Shown here piece after piece: positions 28,288-36,604 of a DNA stretch of 64,000 nucleotides. The DNA comes from Crocinitomicaceae bacterium. Lineage in GTDB: Bacteria; Bacteroidota; Bacteroidia; Flavobacteriales_D; Crocinitomicaceae. Below the pieces are notes generated by a model. The model did no database searches and had not been told where the DNA came from. It saw only the letters and a list, made by a program, of their open reading frames with translations. Numbering within the stretch: position 1 is the stretch's first letter; each line of letters starts with the position of its first letter. The position numbers and the translations under genes were made by a program. The DNA is taken from NCBI GenBank assembly GCA_016708105.1, contig JADJGJ010000001.1:558001-622000 (forward strand). Direction: 5' to 3'.

Positions 28288-28824
28288 TTAGTTCTTCATT
28301 TTAATAAAAAAATCCCAACAAACAATGCCGGTGCAAACTGAAATATTGATGCTGTGTTTTGTTCCTTCTTGCGGAATTTCAATAACTCCATCACAAGCAT
28401 CTATTACTGGTTGACTCACCCCATCCACTTCATTGCCAAAAATAAAAGCATATCGTTTACTTTTGTCCGGATAAAAATTTTGCAACATCATAGCATGCTC
28501 AGCTTGTTCCACGGCGTAACAAATCACGCCTGAACTGCGCAAGGCAATGACCAATTCAAGTGTATCAATGGCGTAAGCCCAAGCCACGCTTTCAGTTGCA
28601 CCAAGTGCCGTTTTATGAATGTCACGGTGCGGTGGCTGCGGACTGATACCGCAAAGAAAAATCTTTTCAATTCTGAATGCGTCTGCCGTTCTGAAAACTG
28701 AACCCACGTTGTTGTGAGATCTGATATTGTCCAATACTAAAAACAGTGGAGTTTTTTCAGCTTTCTGAAAATCGTCAATACTGATTCGTCCCAGCTCTTG
28801 AAGTTTTAGTTTTTTATGTTTCAT
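28288..28824 (-). CDS. SpoU/TrmH-family RNA 2'-O-methyltransferase
   Basis: A 178-residue SPOUT enzyme that uses S-adenosylmethionine to methylate a ribose 2'-OH in tRNA or rRNA. All three knot motifs are present: NIRSHNNVGSVFRTADAF (catalytic Arg), FIFGNEVDGVS, and PQEGTKHSINISVCTGI. It lacks the N-terminal L30-like RNA-binding domain of the TrmH/RlmB group, as do many short Bacteroidota members. Target nucleotide unknown. It converges with the choice-of-anchor V gene 10 bp away. Confidence 0.93.
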   Translation of the reverse strand: MKHKKLKLQELGRISIDDFQKAEKTPLFLVLDNIRSHNNVGSVFRTADAFRIEKIFLCGISPQPPHRDIHKTALGATESVAWAYAIDTLELVIALRSSGVICYAVEQAEHAMMLQNFYPDKSKRYAFIFGNEVDGVSQPVIDACDGVIEIPQEGTKHSINISVCTGIVCWDFFIKMKN

Positions 28825-29034
28825 TTTTTAGCTGTTGGTTGTGACAAACGAATTTCAATTTATAATAAACTCAAATTTACCAAATTTCAAATGAATCTGT
28901 TTTACATTGAGCAGTGGATATTAATATTTATTATTGAAGCTGATCAGGAAAAGAATAAATATCAAATGAAAATGGCAAATTTTAAATGTGCCGGCACTAA
29001 AATTTCAATGAAAAAAAGAGCAAGATAAAAAGCA

Positions 29035-29568
29035 TCAATACCTTCTCCCTTTAAAACTTTCTACCAGCATTTTTTCGTACTGGTTATCTATCTCAAGAAA
29101 CGAGAATTTTTGTAGCTCTTTCATGACACCAAGAGCAAGACCTGCTTTATTAAATTTATTCAGTAAAATTCTTTCGTTGTTCTGATAGGTGAGATAAAGA
29201 TCAAATGTTTTTAAAGTGCCTCCTCTGTTTGGTGCACCTATTGGAGTAGGGTAGACATTGCCCTGTAAAACACCGGGCAGTTTTCCCGTATTAAAATCGT
29301 AAATCAATTCAATTTTTTTAATATGAGATATGTTAATCCAATTCCCCCATTTATATCCAAAAACAGATTTGTATTTACGCAATTTATTTTCGTTATTATC
29401 AACATCAACACCTGTAGAAATAACGATCATGCCAATGCCCACTGCCATCACGGGCAAACTTATGAAAGCGCTGAAGAAGAGTAAAAAACCTCCCAAAATA
29501 AATGTAAAAACACCATGAACAAGATATTCATAAGTTAATCCCTCAGGGAAAGATTTTATTTTACTCAT
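29035..29568 (-). CDS. Small inner-membrane protein of unknown function
   Basis: A 177-residue protein. Residues about 15-55 hold two closely spaced membrane helices (VFTFILGGFLLFFSAF, LPVMAVGIGMIVIS). The rest is a soluble domain with a WGNWINISHIKKIELIYDF segment, resembling the PH-like folds that follow membrane hairpins in other bacterial proteins; that resemblance is a guess. The gene follows pdxJ on the same strand with a 43-bp gap. Confidence 0.62.
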   Translation of the reverse strand: MSKIKSFPEGLTYEYLVHGVFTFILGGFLLFFSAFISLPVMAVGIGMIVISTGVDVDNNENKLRKYKSVFGYKWGNWINISHIKKIELIYDFNTGKLPGVLQGNVYPTPIGAPNRGGTLKTFDLYLTYQNNERILLNKFNKAGLALGVMKELQKFSFLEIDNQYEKMLVESFKGRRY

Positions 29569-29611
29569 ACGGTTTTAAGACAATGTGACTACAGCGTAAA
29601 AATACAGTAAA

Positions 29612-30331
29612 TCATCCTTGGAGTTCTCGTTTGTACATGCGAATGGTATTCTCAAGTCCAAGGTATATCGCATCAGAAATCAAGGCATGACCAATAGAAA
29701 CTTCAAGCAGCGTAGGAATGTTTTTTGCAAAGTATTTCAAATTTTCAAGGCTGAGATCATGACCTGCATTGATACCAAGTTTGCATTGATTAGCAGTTTC
29801 TGAAGCAATGATATACGGAGCTATAGCAGCAGGTGGATTTTCTGTATACATTTCTGCATACGGTCCGGTGTACAACTCAATGCGGTCAACCCCGGTTTCA
29901 GTTGCTTTTTCAATGAGTGATGGGTTGGTTTCAATAAAAATTGATGTGCGTACGCCGTATGATTTAATTTGCGCAATAATATCTTTTAAAAAATCACGAT
30001 GTTGTATGGTGTCCCATCCGGCGTTAGAAGTTAATACACCCGGCGGATCAGGAACCAGCGTTGCCTGTGCGGGTCTTATTTCTTGAATCATTTTTAAAAA
30101 ACGCGCATCCGGATATCCTTCAATATTAAATTCAGTTTGTACCATCTTTGCCAGTTCATAAGTGTCATGAGTGGTTATATGCCTTTCATCGGGACGAGGA
30201 TGCACGGTAATTCCGTCTGCGCCAAAAAGTTCACAGTTCTTTGCTGCAAGTAATACATCCGGTATTTTGCCTCCGCGCGCGTTGCGCAAGGTTGCAATTT
30301 TGTTAATATTCACACTTAGTTTGGCTGCCAT
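29612..30331 (-). CDS. pdxJ: Pyridoxine 5'-phosphate synthase
   Basis: About 239 residues, starting MAAKLSVNINKIATLRNARGG. An upstream in-frame Met adds 16 residues, but a TAnnTTTG element lies inside that extension, so the later ATG is preferred. It condenses 1-deoxyxylulose 5-phosphate with 3-amino-2-oxopropyl phosphate in the DXP-dependent B6 pathway. Landmarks: NINKIATLRNARGG, GADGITVHPRPDERHI, PDPPGVLTSNAGWD, and LGINAGHDLSLENL near the end. The CBS protein and nadK genes diverge from it, a combination often seen in Bacteroidota. Confidence 0.95.
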   Translation of the reverse strand: MAAKLSVNINKIATLRNARGGKIPDVLLAAKNCELFGADGITVHPRPDERHITTHDTYELAKMVQTEFNIEGYPDARFLKMIQEIRPAQATLVPDPPGVLTSNAGWDTIQHRDFLKDIIAQIKSYGVRTSIFIETNPSLIEKATETGVDRIELYTGPYAEMYTENPPAAIAPYIIASETANQCKLGINAGHDLSLENLKYFAKNIPTLLEVSIGHALISDAIYLGLENTIRMYKRELQG

Positions 30332-30357
30332 GTCAATTAAAATAGTCAATTTTGATT

Positions 30358-30365
30358 CAAATTTA
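30358..30365 (-). promoter_or_regulatory. -7 promoter element of pdxJ
   Basis: TAAATTTG on the minus strand, ending 27 bases before the chosen ATG. No -33 TTG at the usual distance was found. Confidence 0.4.
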
Positions 30366-30484
30366 AATACTACGAACAAATATCGTGTACGATTGTAAAC
30401 ATTATCATCAGAATGCTGAAATTTGAAAGTTGCCCTGATGAAAAAATCTGATCACGTTTTAACATATTAAACCAGAATAAAAAC

Positions 30485-31147
30485 ATGCGCGCTGAAGAAT
30501 TAATATCAGACATGATTCCACCTTTGAAATTCTCTGAAACCGGAGAACGTGCCCTTGACTGGATGAATGAATTCAGAGTGAGTCATCTTCCCATCGTTGA
30601 AAATGGTGAGTATATCGGTCTGGTATCTGAAAATGATATCTTCGATATGCCTGATCCTTCAAAAAAATTGAATGAACATTTTGCCGTACTGCCTCGACCT
30701 TTCATTTATAATGACAGACATGTTTATGAACTTATGAAGGTAATTGCTGATCATAAAATTACCGTGGTTCCTGTTCTCAATGAAAAAAATGAATACCTGG
30801 GATGTACTGATTTGTTATATCTCATGTCACAAATTACGGCCATCAATTCAATCAATGAACCGGGCGGAATACTTGTACTTGAGATGAATCAACATGACTA
30901 TACACTCACTCAAATTGCACGAATTGTTGAAGAAAATAATGCAAAAATTCTTAGCTCTTTCATCACATCTTCACCACAATCTGCCAATATTGAAGTCACT
31001 TTGAAAATTAATACAACAGATCTTGACAGAATCATTCAAACATTTAACCGGTATGATTATCATATCAAGGAGACTTATCAAAAAAGCGGTTTTCATGATG
31101 ATTTGAAAAGACGATATGACGAGTTAATGAATTTCTTAAATATGTAA
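30485..31147 (+). CDS. CBS-domain protein with C-terminal ACT-like domain
   Basis: A 220-residue protein with a CBS pair at about 1-120 (MIPPLKFSETGERALDWMNEFRVSHLPIVENGEYIGLVSENDI and ITVVPVLNEKNEYLGCTDLL). Roughly 140-205 resemble an ACT or ACT-like fold (GGILVLEMNQHDYTLTQIARIVEENNAKILSS). CBS pairs bind adenine nucleotides and ACT domains bind small metabolites, so a sensory role is likely. Two bases separate it from nadK, so it may sense a nucleotide linked to NAD(P) metabolism; this is inference. Confidence 0.87.
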   Translation: MRAEELISDMIPPLKFSETGERALDWMNEFRVSHLPIVENGEYIGLVSENDIFDMPDPSKKLNEHFAVLPRPFIYNDRHVYELMKVIADHKITVVPVLNEKNEYLGCTDLLYLMSQITAINSINEPGGILVLEMNQHDYTLTQIARIVEENNAKILSSFITSSPQSANIEVTLKINTTDLDRIIQTFNRYDYHIKETYQKSGFHDDLKRRYDELMNFLNM

Positions 31148-31149
31148 GT

Positions 31150-32031
31150 ATGCGGGTTGGAATTTTTGGTCGTAACTTTAATGATTCTTTTGTGCCTAAC
31201 ATCCAGGAACTTTTCAATACCATGAAAATGTTTCAATGGTCTATTATGGTACATGAAGATTTTTATGGTTGCATTAAAGATCGAATCAACTTTGATTCTG
31301 TTCCTGCTTTTTTTAATCAACACAAAGATATCTGGGGTAAAATTGATTTGCTTATTTCAGTAGGTGGTGATGGAACTTTTTTAGAAACGGTGCATCTCAT
31401 TCGTGACAGTGGCATTCCTGTGCTTGGAGTGAACACCGGCAGACTTGGCTTTCTTGCATCAACACACAAAGATGAAATCAGAGAAGTACTGCAATATATT
31501 CATGAAGATAAATATCGTTTACAGGCAAGATCAGTATTAGCATTGGAAACAAAAGAAAATCTTTTTGGCGACAACAATTTTGCCTTGAATGAATTGACTG
31601 TACACAAAAAAGATAGTTCATCTATGATTACCATTCACGCATATTTTGGTGATTTATATTTGAACTCATATTGGGCAGATGGATTGATTATAGCAACACC
31701 AACGGGCTCAACGGCATATTCGCTAAGTTGCGGTGGCCCTATTATTGTGCCGGGTTCTCGCAGTTATGTGATTACGCCAATTGCTCCACATAATTTAAAT
31801 GTACGCCCCATTGTTGTACCGGATGATCGTCCAATTAAACTGCGTGTTGAAGGCCGAGGAAGCGAAGGCTTTTTATGCACCTTAGATTCACGTTCAGAAA
31901 TCATTGATTCATCAGTTGAACTGATTATTAAAAAAGCAGATTTTGAATTGAATGTAGTTCAAACAGATAAACAAAATTTCCTCAACACAATCCGCAATAA
32001 AATGATGTGGGGACTTGACAGCCGCAATTAA
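31150..32031 (+). CDS. nadK: NAD kinase
   Basis: A 293-residue kinase that phosphorylates NAD to NADP. The GGDGT catalytic motif is at 72-76, followed by NTGRLGFLA, LNELTVHK (NE/D motif) and ATPTGSTAYSLSCGGPI. Co-transcribed with the CBS/ACT gene 2 bp upstream. In many relatives uppS and bamA follow nadK; here a B12-riboswitch operon follows instead. Confidence 0.96.
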   Translation: MRVGIFGRNFNDSFVPNIQELFNTMKMFQWSIMVHEDFYGCIKDRINFDSVPAFFNQHKDIWGKIDLLISVGGDGTFLETVHLIRDSGIPVLGVNTGRLGFLASTHKDEIREVLQYIHEDKYRLQARSVLALETKENLFGDNNFALNELTVHKKDSSSMITIHAYFGDLYLNSYWADGLIIATPTGSTAYSLSCGGPIIVPGSRSYVITPIAPHNLNVRPIVVPDDRPIKLRVEGRGSEGFLCTLDSRSEIIDSSVELIIKKADFELNVVQTDKQNFLNTIRNKMMWGLDSRN

Positions 32032-32121
32032 TTGAAAAAAGAAATTGTTATTTAGATTAATGCAATTCATGTATTCACGTTTTGCGTTAGGGCTAATGCA
32101 ATTCGCCCCTACAATTTATAT

Positions 32122-32170
32122 CCCTATGCCCTAGGTACTAATTCCTATGCCCTATCTCCTAACCCCTAAT
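32122..32170. repeat. Degenerate CCCTATG/CCTAACCCCTAA repeat cluster
   Basis: A short C-rich run between nadK and the riboswitch made of CCCTATGCCCTA, CCTATGCCCTA and CCTAACCCCTAAT units. It shares vocabulary with the regular array at 54618-54699 (CCTAACCCCTAAGT and CCTATG), implying one repeat family at two sites 22 kb apart. Function unknown. Confidence 0.5.
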
Positions 32171-32183
32171 AAAAAAATTCTAC

Positions 32184-32191
32184 TATCTTTG
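32184..32191 (+). promoter_or_regulatory. -7 promoter element of the B12 operon
   Basis: TATCTTTG matches TAnnTTTG and ends a few bases before the riboswitch core, which is where a promoter must lie for the aptamer to be transcribed. A -33 TTG is not evident. Confidence 0.42.
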
Positions 32192-32194
32192 CCC

Positions 32195-32384
32195 TGAATA
32201 ATGGTTCCCGCGCAAGCGAGATTAAAATGGGAATCCGGTGCTTGGTTTTCACTTGTACGAAAATTAAAATTCCGGAACTGTACCCGCAGCTGTAGGCTTT
32301 CATGCCTTGAAAAAAACACCACTGTCTCAACCCCATGTAGACGGGAAGGTTTCAAGGTTAGGAGCAAGTCAGAAGACCTGCCGT
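32195..32384 (+). promoter_or_regulatory. Cobalamin (B12) riboswitch
   Basis: The leader contains the ordered conserved boxes of the cobalamin aptamer: GGTTCC near 32203, AAAATGGGAATCCGGTG (32224-32240), CCGGAACTGTACCCGCAGCTGTA (the B12-box region, near 32273-32295), CCACTG near 32320, GACGGGAAGG (32340-32349) and, closing, AAGTCAGAAGACCTGCC (32366-32382). Two bases differ from the commonest B12-box form. The aptamer lies 118 bp upstream of the first gene of a B12-capture operon. In Bacteroidota such elements repress when adenosylcobalamin or a related cobamide is bound; here the intervening sequence (32385-32501) would be the expression platform, and no clear terminator hairpin is visible, so control of translation or RNA stability is more likely. 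Confidence 0.93.
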
Positions 32385-32501
32385 AATTCAAAAGATAAAA
32401 CAAGCTTTCGGGATAAAGGCAGGGTTTTGAACTTAGGATATTAGCATCCATTTTCATCTCTTCAATTTATTCCTTTTATTAACTAGTAAAATTTTAAAAG
32501 G

Positions 32502-33500
32502 ATGAAAAAACAATTTCTATTTTTTAGTGCAGCACTTATTACATTTTGCACAAACGCACAACTTCATGCTGATTTTGAAAACGTAACATTGGCACCAGAA
32601 TCCGCATGGTATGGTCAAGATCAGGTAACCGATGGAGATACTATTTTGCAAGACGGTATCTATAGTTTTCAAAACAATTACAACAGTGCTTGGGGTAGTT
32701 TTGGTGGCTGGGCAGTTTCAAACGTCACTGACAATACTACAACCGGTTGGTCAAATCAATACAGTGCAATTACCGGTGCCGGCACAGATGGTTCTGAAAA
32801 TTATGGTCTCTGTTATGTAAATGCATGGAATGGTAATCGCATTTATAATACACTCACCGGCGCCTGGGCTATGGAATACATGTATGTTACCAATACAACG
32901 TATGCATATTATTCAATGCTCAACGGAGATGCCTATACAAAACCTTTTGGTGCAGACACCAACGCGCTTGGAATGATTGATGGAACCAATGGCGAAGATT
33001 GGTTTCTGCTTACCATTTTTGGTATTGGTGAAGATTCTTTGAGAACAGGTGATTCTGTCAATTTTTATCTTGCTGATTTCCGCTTTGCAAATGATGCAGA
33101 TGATTATATTGTTGATGAATGGACGCTGGTTGATCTCACTTCACTTGGCAACGTAAAAGGTATTGAGTTTGAATTGTCATCAACAGACACAACCGGTGGT
33201 TGGGGAATGAATAATCCCGCTTATTTTGCAATGGATAATTTGATGGTGAGTCTTTCTGTTGAAGAAAATGTATCTGACTTCGTGCGTGCTTATCCAAATC
33301 CGGTTCAAACAATATTGAATGTTGATGTTCCGGGCGGAACAATCATCCAAATTTTCAGCAGTGATGGTAAATTAGTTTCTGAACAACTTATTGAAACAAC
33401 ATCTGCCATGATTGATTTTTCAAATTTTAATAGCGGCATATATTTATTAAATGCTGTTACACCAACCGGTGAAATTTTTACGCAGAAAATTTTGCACTAA
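32502..33500 (+). CDS. DUF4465 surface protein, putative B12-binding, with T9SS tail
   Basis: A 332-residue secreted protein (signal MKKQFLFFSAALITFCTNAQ). The DUF4465 beta-sandwich spans about 20-250 (ADFENVTLAPESAWYGQD, GWAVSNVTDNTTTGWSNQYSAITGAGTDGSENYG, FYLADFRFANDADDYIVDEW). The last 75 residues form a type A T9SS sorting domain (AYPNPVQTILNVDV ... NSGIYLLNAV). DUF4465 proteins are regular members of B12-riboswitch loci in Bacteroides, and as I recall some (BtuH) bind B12 directly. First gene after the riboswitch; the receptor gene follows with a 3-base gap. T9SS delivery instead of a lipid anchor differs from the gut Bacteroides form. Confidence 0.86.
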   Translation: MKKQFLFFSAALITFCTNAQLHADFENVTLAPESAWYGQDQVTDGDTILQDGIYSFQNNYNSAWGSFGGWAVSNVTDNTTTGWSNQYSAITGAGTDGSENYGLCYVNAWNGNRIYNTLTGAWAMEYMYVTNTTYAYYSMLNGDAYTKPFGADTNALGMIDGTNGEDWFLLTIFGIGEDSLRTGDSVNFYLADFRFANDADDYIVDEWTLVDLTSLGNVKGIEFELSSTDTTGGWGMNNPAYFAMDNLMVSLSVEENVSDFVRAYPNPVQTILNVDVPGGTIIQIFSSDGKLVSEQLIETTSAMIDFSNFNSGIYLLNAVTPTGEIFTQKILH

Positions 33501-33503
33501 CGA

Positions 33504-35525
33504 ATGAGATTATTCAGACAAAAACAAAAGATTGTGCGGCTGGTTCCGTATGCTTTTGTTTTTGTTTTGATGTTGCCATTCGCTGTTTACGCTCAGCCGG
33601 ACACAGTGCGGGTTTTGAATCCGGTGAATATTTTTTCTGTTGATGATAGCATTTTGCGCATTACTGATGTGCATGCAATTGCTCCGCATTATCAACTCAA
33701 TGATGAAAAATTAATGTCTCTTTCTGCAGGTGATGTTGGTCAGGCTTTCAGGTTTGTGCCCGGAATTCAATTAAAAGATTACGGCGGAATTGGCGGGGTG
33801 CGCACGGTTTCTTTTCGTACACTCGGGGCAAATCATACTGCCGTTATTTCTGATGGAATTAAATTACCAAACGCGCAAAGCGGCACTATTAATTTAGGCG
33901 CTTTTGAATTATTCGGTCTTGATTTAGCGTCTTTCAGTACCGGTAATGTCAATGATAAAACCACCTCTGCCAGTGCATATATTTATAGTAATTCAATTTC
34001 AATTCAATCTGTACTATCAAAAAAACCTGAGACATTCAGAATGAAAATATATTCAGGATATTCAACAGTCTCGTTACTTGAAAATGGTTTTTTAATTCAG
34101 GCGCCAATTAAAAAAAATTGGTTTGTTGGTGCGCAAGGTATGATGAGGAATGGAACGGGAAATTATCCTTTTATTTATCTTCCGTCTGGGTCATCAGAGG
34201 TGCAAACAAGGAATAATTCAGATCTGTTAAGTTATAAACTACGACTTGTTTCAGGTTATGAAAATGAGCAGTCCTCGATGTTGATCAATGCACTTTATTT
34301 TAATAATCATCAGCAATTGCCCGGCGCAATCATTCTCTATAACAATTTATCTGATCAAGAATTATGGAATGAAGATATGCGATTTGATCTTCAACAAAAA
34401 TTCAATTTTAAAAAATTTACTCTTCGTTATCATGCTTTTTATCAACGTGGTTGGTTGAGATATTATGATCCCGGATTTCTAAATGCGCAAGGATTTTTGG
34501 ATAATTCCTATTTGCAGCAAAATGCCGGAACAGGTTTTATGATGAGAAGAAAATCAAAATCAAACACGGTGGAATTTTTTTCCGGAGCTGATTTTATTTC
34601 ATCTTTTCTTGAGGGATCATCCATGTTGTTGAAACCGCAGCGCAGTGAATTGAATGCTGTGGCAGGTGTACATGGCGTATATCAAAGAATTAAAATTTCA
34701 GCCTATTTGACAGGTCAATTTATTCATGATAAAATTGATTCAGCAAATCTGCGTGTGATCCAAAATAGATTTGAATTATCACCATTTATATCAGCAGGAA
34801 TACAACCGGTCAAAAATATTCCCATTAAATTGAGAGGACATTATAAACGTGTTTTCGTGATGCCTTCGTTCAATGATCTTTACTACAATTTTATTGGAAA
34901 CACAGAGTTGAAACCTGAAACCGGTCATTTATTCAATGCAGGATTAATGTACACAATTGATAAGAAAAAGCTGACTATTGAGCTAACCGCTGATGGATTT
35001 TATGGATATCTGAAAAACAAAATAATTGCTATACCAACTAAAGATTTGTTCAATTGGAGCATGCAAAACATTGGAATTATTTCAACCAAGGGAACTGATC
35101 TGTCACTACTTATTCAGTATCGGTTAAAAAAAATAAGCTTTACGTGGAATACAACATACACGTATAATTTGTCTACTGATATCACCTCTGAAGAAAGTAA
35201 TTCTTATGGAGACCAAGTTCCTTATGTACCTTTTCATTCCGGAACATTTGGAATGCTAGCGGAGTTCTACAATTTTCAATTGGGATGTCAGGGTTTGTAC
35301 ACCGGAGGCAGATACATTTTGAATGAAAACAACTATGCAAATTATCTTGAAAAAATTACGGATATCAATTTGCAACTTGCCATGAAATTAGAATTAAGTA
35401 AGACCATGAACTTCAGACTTAGCGTGGCATGTAAAAATATACTGAACAAAAATTATGAAGTGATTAAGAGTTTTCCAATGCCGGGAAGACATGTTGAATT
35501 CAAACTCAATTTTGAATGGAAATGA
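33504..35525 (+). CDS. btuB: TonB-dependent outer-membrane receptor, BtuB-like
   Basis: A 673-residue receptor. A signal segment (YAFVFVLMLPFAVYAQ) is followed by a plug domain with GDVGQAFRFVPGIQLKDYGGIGGVRTVSFRTLGANHTAVISDG, then about 22 barrel strands, including the TonB-receptor landmark YNFIGNTELKPETGH, ending in an aromatic-rich FEWK strand. The riboswitch and the following BtuG-like gene point to cobalamin as substrate; sequence alone would only say metal-chelate or small-ligand receptor. The TonB box is not obvious to me, possibly the DTVRVLNPV segment after the signal peptide. The gene overlaps the next by 10 bases. Confidence 0.9.
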   Translation: MRLFRQKQKIVRLVPYAFVFVLMLPFAVYAQPDTVRVLNPVNIFSVDDSILRITDVHAIAPHYQLNDEKLMSLSAGDVGQAFRFVPGIQLKDYGGIGGVRTVSFRTLGANHTAVISDGIKLPNAQSGTINLGAFELFGLDLASFSTGNVNDKTTSASAYIYSNSISIQSVLSKKPETFRMKIYSGYSTVSLLENGFLIQAPIKKNWFVGAQGMMRNGTGNYPFIYLPSGSSEVQTRNNSDLLSYKLRLVSGYENEQSSMLINALYFNNHQQLPGAIILYNNLSDQELWNEDMRFDLQQKFNFKKFTLRYHAFYQRGWLRYYDPGFLNAQGFLDNSYLQQNAGTGFMMRRKSKSNTVEFFSGADFISSFLEGSSMLLKPQRSELNAVAGVHGVYQRIKISAYLTGQFIHDKIDSANLRVIQNRFELSPFISAGIQPVKNIPIKLRGHYKRVFVMPSFNDLYYNFIGNTELKPETGHLFNAGLMYTIDKKKLTIELTADGFYGYLKNKIIAIPTKDLFNWSMQNIGIISTKGTDLSLLIQYRLKKISFTWNTTYTYNLSTDITSEESNSYGDQVPYVPFHSGTFGMLAEFYNFQLGCQGLYTGGRYILNENNYANYLEKITDINLQLAMKLELSKTMNFRLSVACKNILNKNYEVIKSFPMPGRHVEFKLNFEWK

Positions 35526-36604
35526 AAAGACAAATTAATAATAGTGTAAGATGGAGTATGCTTGTACTTTGCCTTGTTTTATTGAGTGCTTGTAAAAAAG
35601 ATGATCCTCCATTACCACCTGAAAGTCCGGATAAATATGAACATGGTTACGTGGTTTTAAATGAAGGATTATATCAACAGAATAATGCTTCGCTGAGTTT
35701 TTATTCGTTAGATGATAACACGGTTTATACGCAATGTTTTTACACTGAAAATAATCGTGGTTTGGGTGATACAGGGAATGATATGGTGAGCTATATTTTA
35801 AATGACACCGCGTACATTTTGATTGCTGTAGATGTTTCAAGCCAAATTGAAATTGTTGAAGCCAACACCTTGAAGAGTGTAGCACAAATACCACTTTTTA
35901 ATGGCAGTGTGGCTCGTGAACCAAGGCATGTCAAAGTTTATGGAGAATCTGCATTTGTGTGCAATTTTGATGGAACGGTTACGGTAATCAATCTTGAAAA
36001 TTATACGATCACACATACTTTGAACTGCGGATCAAATCCTGATGCTATGGTGCAAAGTGGCAATCAACTTTTTATTGCTAATTCCGGCGGACTCAATTTT
36101 CCGGTATATGATTCTACCGTAACGGTGATTGATATGGATACTAAAACGGTGGTCAACACCATTGAGTCTCGTATTAATTGTACACAAATGTTGGCTGATT
36201 CTGAGAATGAAATTTATCTTTTGTCTAATGGAAATTACGGAAGCATCAGTCCTGCAATTGTTAGAATATCTGCCGCTACGCATAGTTTGATAGATATTAC
36301 AGAAATGCCGATTTCACAAATCACAAGCGCAGGTGATTGGATGTATTATTATGATACGAATGTTCAAGAAGTGCGGCGCATGAATTTATTGACGGAAAAT
36401 TTTGAAGGAATTACTTTTATTGATTGCAGTACTTACGAAACTTTTGCCGGAATAGAATATGATCCCGTTTCAAATTTAATTTTCTGCTTTGATGCCAAGG
36501 GATATGTTAATTCATCAGTGGTGAAGGTGTATAACGCGAGCGGAATTTTCCAATATGAATTTCAAGCAGAATTAAACGCAAAAAAAATTGTCACAAATGA
36601 GTAA
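35516..36604 (+). CDS. btuG: BtuG-like beta-propeller surface lipoprotein
   Basis: A 362-residue lipoprotein (lipobox LLSACKKDD). It opens GYVVLNEGLYQQNNASLSFYSL and carries repeated propeller blades: GNDMVSYILNDTAYILIAV, PRHVKVYGESAFVCNFDGTVTVINL, DAMVQSGNQLFIANSGGLNFPVYDSTVTVIDM, LLSNGNYGSISPAIVRI. These blade sequences and their order match the BtuG/DUF5074 propeller that binds B12 with very high affinity in Bacteroides and caps the BtuB barrel. Overlapping btuB by 10 bases fits a BtuB-BtuG complex. Start could be the first or third codon (Met in both). Ligand is inferred from family and riboswitch. Confidence 0.88.
   Translation: MEMKRQINNSVRWSMLVLCLVLLSACKKDDPPLPPESPDKYEHGYVVLNEGLYQQNNASLSFYSLDDNTVYTQCFYTENNRGLGDTGNDMVSYILNDTAYILIAVDVSSQIEIVEANTLKSVAQIPLFNGSVAREPRHVKVYGESAFVCNFDGTVTVINLENYTITHTLNCGSNPDAMVQSGNQLFIANSGGLNFPVYDSTVTVIDMDTKTVVNTIESRINCTQMLADSENEIYLLSNGNYGSISPAIVRISAATHSLIDITEMPISQITSAGDWMYYYDTNVQEVRRMNLLTENFEGITFIDCSTYETFAGIEYDPVSNLIFCFDAKGYVNSSVVKVYNASGIFQYEFQAELNAKKIVTNE

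Noticed and set aside
28816..29028. 70-codon open frame on the plus strand between the SpoU and membrane-protein genes
   Set aside because: Overlaps the SpoU start and reads as random low-complexity sequence rich in Lys, Ile and Phe.
29808..30398. Two open frames on the plus strand across pdxJ
   Set aside because: Antisense shadows of pdxJ, which has all its family motifs.
32385..32501. Intrinsic terminator as riboswitch expression platform
   Set aside because: No GC-rich hairpin followed by a T run could be found between the aptamer and the first gene.
36032..36283. 83-codon antisense frame inside the btuG-like gene
   Set aside because: Lies wholly within a propeller gene with conserved blades; no independent signal.
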